A program made the translations under genes and the position numbers. Shown piece after piece: positions 62,125-64,000 of a stretch of 64,000 nt of DNA. This stretch comes from Parabacteroides goldsteinii (GTDB lineage Bacteria; Bacteroidota; Bacteroidia; Bacteroidales; Tannerellaceae), in assembly GCF_015550595.1 (NCBI RefSeq), contig NZ_JADNBB010000015.1, positions 62,001 to 126,000 on the forward strand, given 5' to 3'. Numbering within the stretch: the stretch's first letter is position 1; each line of letters starts with the position of its first letter. Under the pieces are notes generated by a model, which worked only from the letters and a program-made list of their open reading frames with translations, was not told the DNA's origin and made no database searches.

Positions 62125-62391
62125 ATGTTTAAGTTTTTGTTTGTAATGTTTTTCTTCTTCATCCTGTTAGTTTTTTTGATGGGCTTCTCTATTCTGCGCA
62201 CATTTAAAAATATGTTGTTCGGTAGCGGAAGCAGCAATGAAAAGAAGGGAGAACAACGTCGTCAGACAAGCAGTTACTCTGGCGGGCAACAGCAGTCGCA
62301 TGCTGCTGAGGATGATTACGCTTCTGCAAACCGTAAGAAGATCTTTGCAAAAGACGAAGGCGAGTATGTCGACTTCGAAGAGGTGAAATAG
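62125..62391 (+). CDS. DUF4834-like small membrane protein
   Basis: 88 residues: one strong hydrophobic helix (1-27), then a Ser/Gln/Gly-rich linker and an acidic tail ending DFEEVK. The tail piece AKDEGEYVDFEEVK is typical of a small Bacteroidetes family. It follows pssA by 54 bases and ends before a terminator, so it may be the third gene of the lipid module. Function unknown. Confidence 0.75.
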   Translation: MFKFLFVMFFFFILLVFLMGFSILRTFKNMLFGSGSSNEKKGEQRRQTSSYSGGQQQSHAAEDDYASANRKKIFAKDEGEYVDFEEVK

Positions 62392-62406
62392 TAATATGCA
62401 AACAGT

Positions 62407-62435
62407 ATCCCGCGCTTTTGACGTGGGATTTTTGT
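62407..62435 (+). terminator. Terminator of psd-pssA-DUF4834
   Basis: ATCCCGCG (62407-62414) pairs with CGTGGGAT (62422-62429) with one G-T pair, then a T-rich tail. Confidence 0.75.
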
Positions 62436-62437
62436 TT

Positions 62438-62878
62438 TTATCTTCTCTGCCGGAAGAATTTCTGCATTTCTTCCGCACATTCCTTTTCCATCACTCCCTT
62501 TTTTACAACGGCCTTCGGATGAAATGCTTTCGGGGCATATTCCTGGTATCCTCTCTTTTCGTCGCCGGCACCGTATACGATCGTACTTAGCTGTGACCAG
62601 CCGATTGCTCCTGCACACATGATACAAGGTTCTACTGTCACATACAGACTGCATCCGGTCAGGTATTTCGCTCCCAATACACCTACGGCAGCAGTAATAG
62701 CAAGCATTTCCGCATGGGCCGTCGGATCGTTCAACCGTTCCGTCTGGTTATGGGCACGGGCAATGATCTGATTGTTACATACAACTACCGCCCCTACGGG
62801 CACTTCCCCTTCGGCCGCGGCAGCACGTGCTTCCACCAGGGCCTGTTTCATAAAATATTCGTCGTTAAATGGATTCAT
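62438..62878 (-). CDS. tadA: tRNA-specific adenosine deaminase
   Basis: 146 residues with the deaminase zinc site HAEM (catalytic Glu) and PCIMCAG. Similar to TadA, which edits A34 to inosine in tRNA-Arg; some close relatives deaminate guanine, and sequence alone does not exclude that. Its start overlaps the end of the upstream RHH-like gene by 4 bases. Confidence 0.9.
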   Translation of the reverse strand: MNPFNDEYFMKQALVEARAAAAEGEVPVGAVVVCNNQIIARAHNQTERLNDPTAHAEMLAITAAVGVLGAKYLTGCSLYVTVEPCIMCAGAIGWSQLSTIVYGAGDEKRGYQEYAPKAFHPKAVVKKGVMEKECAEEMQKFFRQRR

Positions 62879-63102
62879 CGTCTCATTTCGTTTTCCTTGA
62901 AGAGCGTAGGATAGTCCTCTTCCAGCGTCTTGAGTATGTGTGAAAGGATGGTTTCACGATACCACCGGGATTTGTTTTCTATGTTATATCTGGCCAGATA
63001 GCGGTCGACAGCCTTCTGCTCTTCTTCATTAAGCATAAAAGTGACCTTATATACCCGCGGACGGTTGGGTTGTGGAGCTGAATATTTCCGTTTCTGTGCC
63101 AT
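62875..63102 (-). CDS. Small conserved basic protein, possibly ribbon-helix-helix
   Basis: 75 residues from the ATG at 63102 (MAQKRKYSAPQPNRPR). A strand-like segment (RVYKVTFMLNEEE) and then two amphipathic helices (KAVDRYLARYNI, KSRWYRETILSHILKTLEE) look like a ribbon-helix-helix DNA-binding fold. Not recognised as a named family. It overlaps tadA by 4 bases in an ATGA arrangement, so they are translated together. Confidence 0.65.
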   Translation of the reverse strand: MAQKRKYSAPQPNRPRVYKVTFMLNEEEQKAVDRYLARYNIENKSRWYRETILSHILKTLEEDYPTLFKENEMRR

Positions 63103-63148
63103 AATGTGCAAATGTACAAGCGAAAGCGCAAATAAAAAAGAAAAACAG

Positions 63149-63156
63149 TATATTTG
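63149..63156 (+). promoter_or_regulatory. -7 element for yraN
   Basis: TATATTTG, 14 bases before the yraN ATG at 63171; the GTG at 63156 overlaps it and is rejected as start. Confidence 0.45.
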
Positions 63157-63170
63157 TGCAAATTAATAAG

Positions 63171-63536
63171 ATGGCTGAAGGAAACAATTTAGGTAGAGAC
63201 GGAGAGGCTGTTGCACGCGACTTTTTGATTCGTCAGGGCTATACGGTTCTGCACTCGAACTGGCACTGGCATCATTACGAATTGGATATTGTTGCCCTGA
63301 AAGACAGCGAGATAATCGTTGTCGAGGTAAAGACCCGTTCGGAAGACTTTCTTATCTCGCCCGAAGAGGCTGTCGACAATAAGAAAATAAGGCGGATCGT
63401 AGCCGCAGCAGATGCTTATGTCCGTTATTTCAATCTCGACTATCCGGTTCGCTTCGATATTATAACCCTCATAAAGGGCCGGGAAGGCTATAAGATCGAA
63501 CATCTGGATGATGCTTTCTACGCTCCTTGCAGATAA
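63171..63536 (+). CDS. yraN: YraN/UPF0102 endonuclease-like protein
   Basis: 121 residues from the ATG at 63171. Resembles restriction-nuclease-fold UPF0102 proteins: GRDGEAVARDFLIRQGYTVL, WHHYELDIVAL and IIVVEVKTRS contain the E, D and ExK positions of the fold. Cellular role unsettled. Next gene begins 17 bases after its stop. Confidence 0.9.
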   Translation: MAEGNNLGRDGEAVARDFLIRQGYTVLHSNWHWHHYELDIVALKDSEIIVVEVKTRSEDFLISPEEAVDNKKIRRIVAAADAYVRYFNLDYPVRFDIITLIKGREGYKIEHLDDAFYAPCR

Positions 63537-63552
63537 TAAAACAAAGAAAAGT

Positions 63553-63906
63553 ATGAATATAGAAGAAGCCCGCGAATATTGCCTGTCGCTGAGAAATGTT
63601 ACGGAAAGTTTTCCGTTTGACGACGTCTCTCTGGTTTTTAAAGTGGAGAACAAGATGTTTGCTCTTCTGTCGTTAGATGCGGAAGAACCATATATCGCTT
63701 TGAAATGCAGCACTGATTATACGGAAGAACTGCGTGATCGTTATACCGCTGTGGAACCGGCTTATCACTTCAATAAAAAGTATTGGAACGGTGTTTATCT
63801 GGAACGCGATATGCCGGCCGAAGAGGTCTGCCATTGGATTCATCATTCCTATCGTGAAGTAATAGCCAAACTGCCAAAAAAGATAAGGGAAACATACGAT
63901 GAATGA
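63553..63906 (+). CDS. MmcQ/YjbR family DNA-binding-like protein
   Basis: 117 residues from the ATG at 63553. Features EAREYCLSLRNVTESFPFDD near the start and KKYWNGVYLERDMP are typical of the YjbR/CyaY-like fold; role not established. Its last 8 bases overlap the start of the following biotin ligase gene (ATG at 63899). Confidence 0.88.
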   Translation: MNIEEAREYCLSLRNVTESFPFDDVSLVFKVENKMFALLSLDAEEPYIALKCSTDYTEELRDRYTAVEPAYHFNKKYWNGVYLERDMPAEEVCHWIHHSYREVIAKLPKKIRETYDE

Positions 63907-64000
63907 AGAAAACGAAACGCCGCGCTTTATCCGCCTGAACGAAACGACCTCTACGAATAACTATCTCCGTGGACTGGTCGGTAAAGAATCGCTACCGGAA
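63899..64000 (+). CDS. birA: Biotin--protein ligase, 5' end
   Basis: Only the first 34 residues are in the window. The frame from the ATG at 63899 encodes RFIRLNETTSTNNYLRG, the (E)T-x-STN motif that opens the biotin protein ligase domain. No N-terminal HTH is present, so it is the non-regulatory type. The start overlaps the upstream gene by 8 bases. Confidence 0.75.
   Translation, partial: MNEENETPRFIRLNETTSTNNYLRGLVGKESLPE

Noticed and set aside
1-64000. tRNA or rRNA genes
   Set aside because: No cloverleaf with a GGTTCGAnTCC arm and CCA-proximal stem, and no rRNA-like stretch, was noticed on either strand; a covariance-model scan would settle this.

Overview
The window looks like chromosome of a gut Bacteroidales bacterium, most likely Parabacteroides (family Tannerellaceae). 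This rests on two SusC/SusD pairs each preceded by an ECF sigma factor and a FecR anti-sigma, the type IX secretion genes porU-porV, a giant secreted protein with a C-terminal domain of the Parabacteroides surface-protein type, LES-type lipoproteins, and recurring TAnnTTTG promoter elements. No rRNA, tRNA, CRISPR array, prophage or full insertion sequence was seen. The species is inferred, not proven.

Layout. 1-5.6 kb: the 3' end of uvrA, a YqhD-type aldehyde reductase, a wrecked Fic gene, a lipoprotein and an orphan PAS histidine kinase. 5.6-13.6 kb (minus strand): ECF sigma, FecR, SusC, SusD and an exported flavoprotein, a nutrient-uptake unit without glycosidases. 13.8-19.5 kb: an MFS transporter, a PfkB kinase, an HTH regulator and a DUF2339 membrane protein. 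19.5-24.8 kb: the most interesting region. A 133-bp segment between 33-bp inverted repeats carries an outward promoter that in this sequence points away from a 1,465-residue secreted S-layer-like protein. It looks like a phase-variation switch in the OFF position. 24.9-32.7 kb: a second sigma/FecR/SusC/SusD unit ending in an exported PPP-type phosphatase.

33-49 kb is mostly housekeeping: murF, folP-cdaA, pta-ackA, lpxH with a MIP18 protein, radC, efp, lrgAB, mgtE, a phosphoethanolamine transferase, rsmA, a flippase-like protein and pepD. 49.4-56 kb: rex, an FAH-family enzyme, porU, porV and ispF. 56-64 kb: an HTH regulator next to a degenerate repeat array, yciH, an AddA-like helicase-nuclease, psd-pssA, tadA, yraN, a MmcQ/YjbR protein and the start of birA.

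How the parts connect: PorU and PorV process and attach type IX cargo, and the S-layer-like protein ends in a domain resembling a type IX sorting signal, so cargo and machinery may lie in one window. Each SusCD unit carries its own trans-envelope signalling cassette (STN domain in SusC, FecR, ECF sigma). Intergenic DNA holds several repeat families: a 171-174-bp hairpin element in two opposite copies 24 kb apart, GTAGGGGCGG-type palindromes, TTGACAGT-type short repeats, a 22-bp-period palindrome array, and a 39-45-bp-period array.
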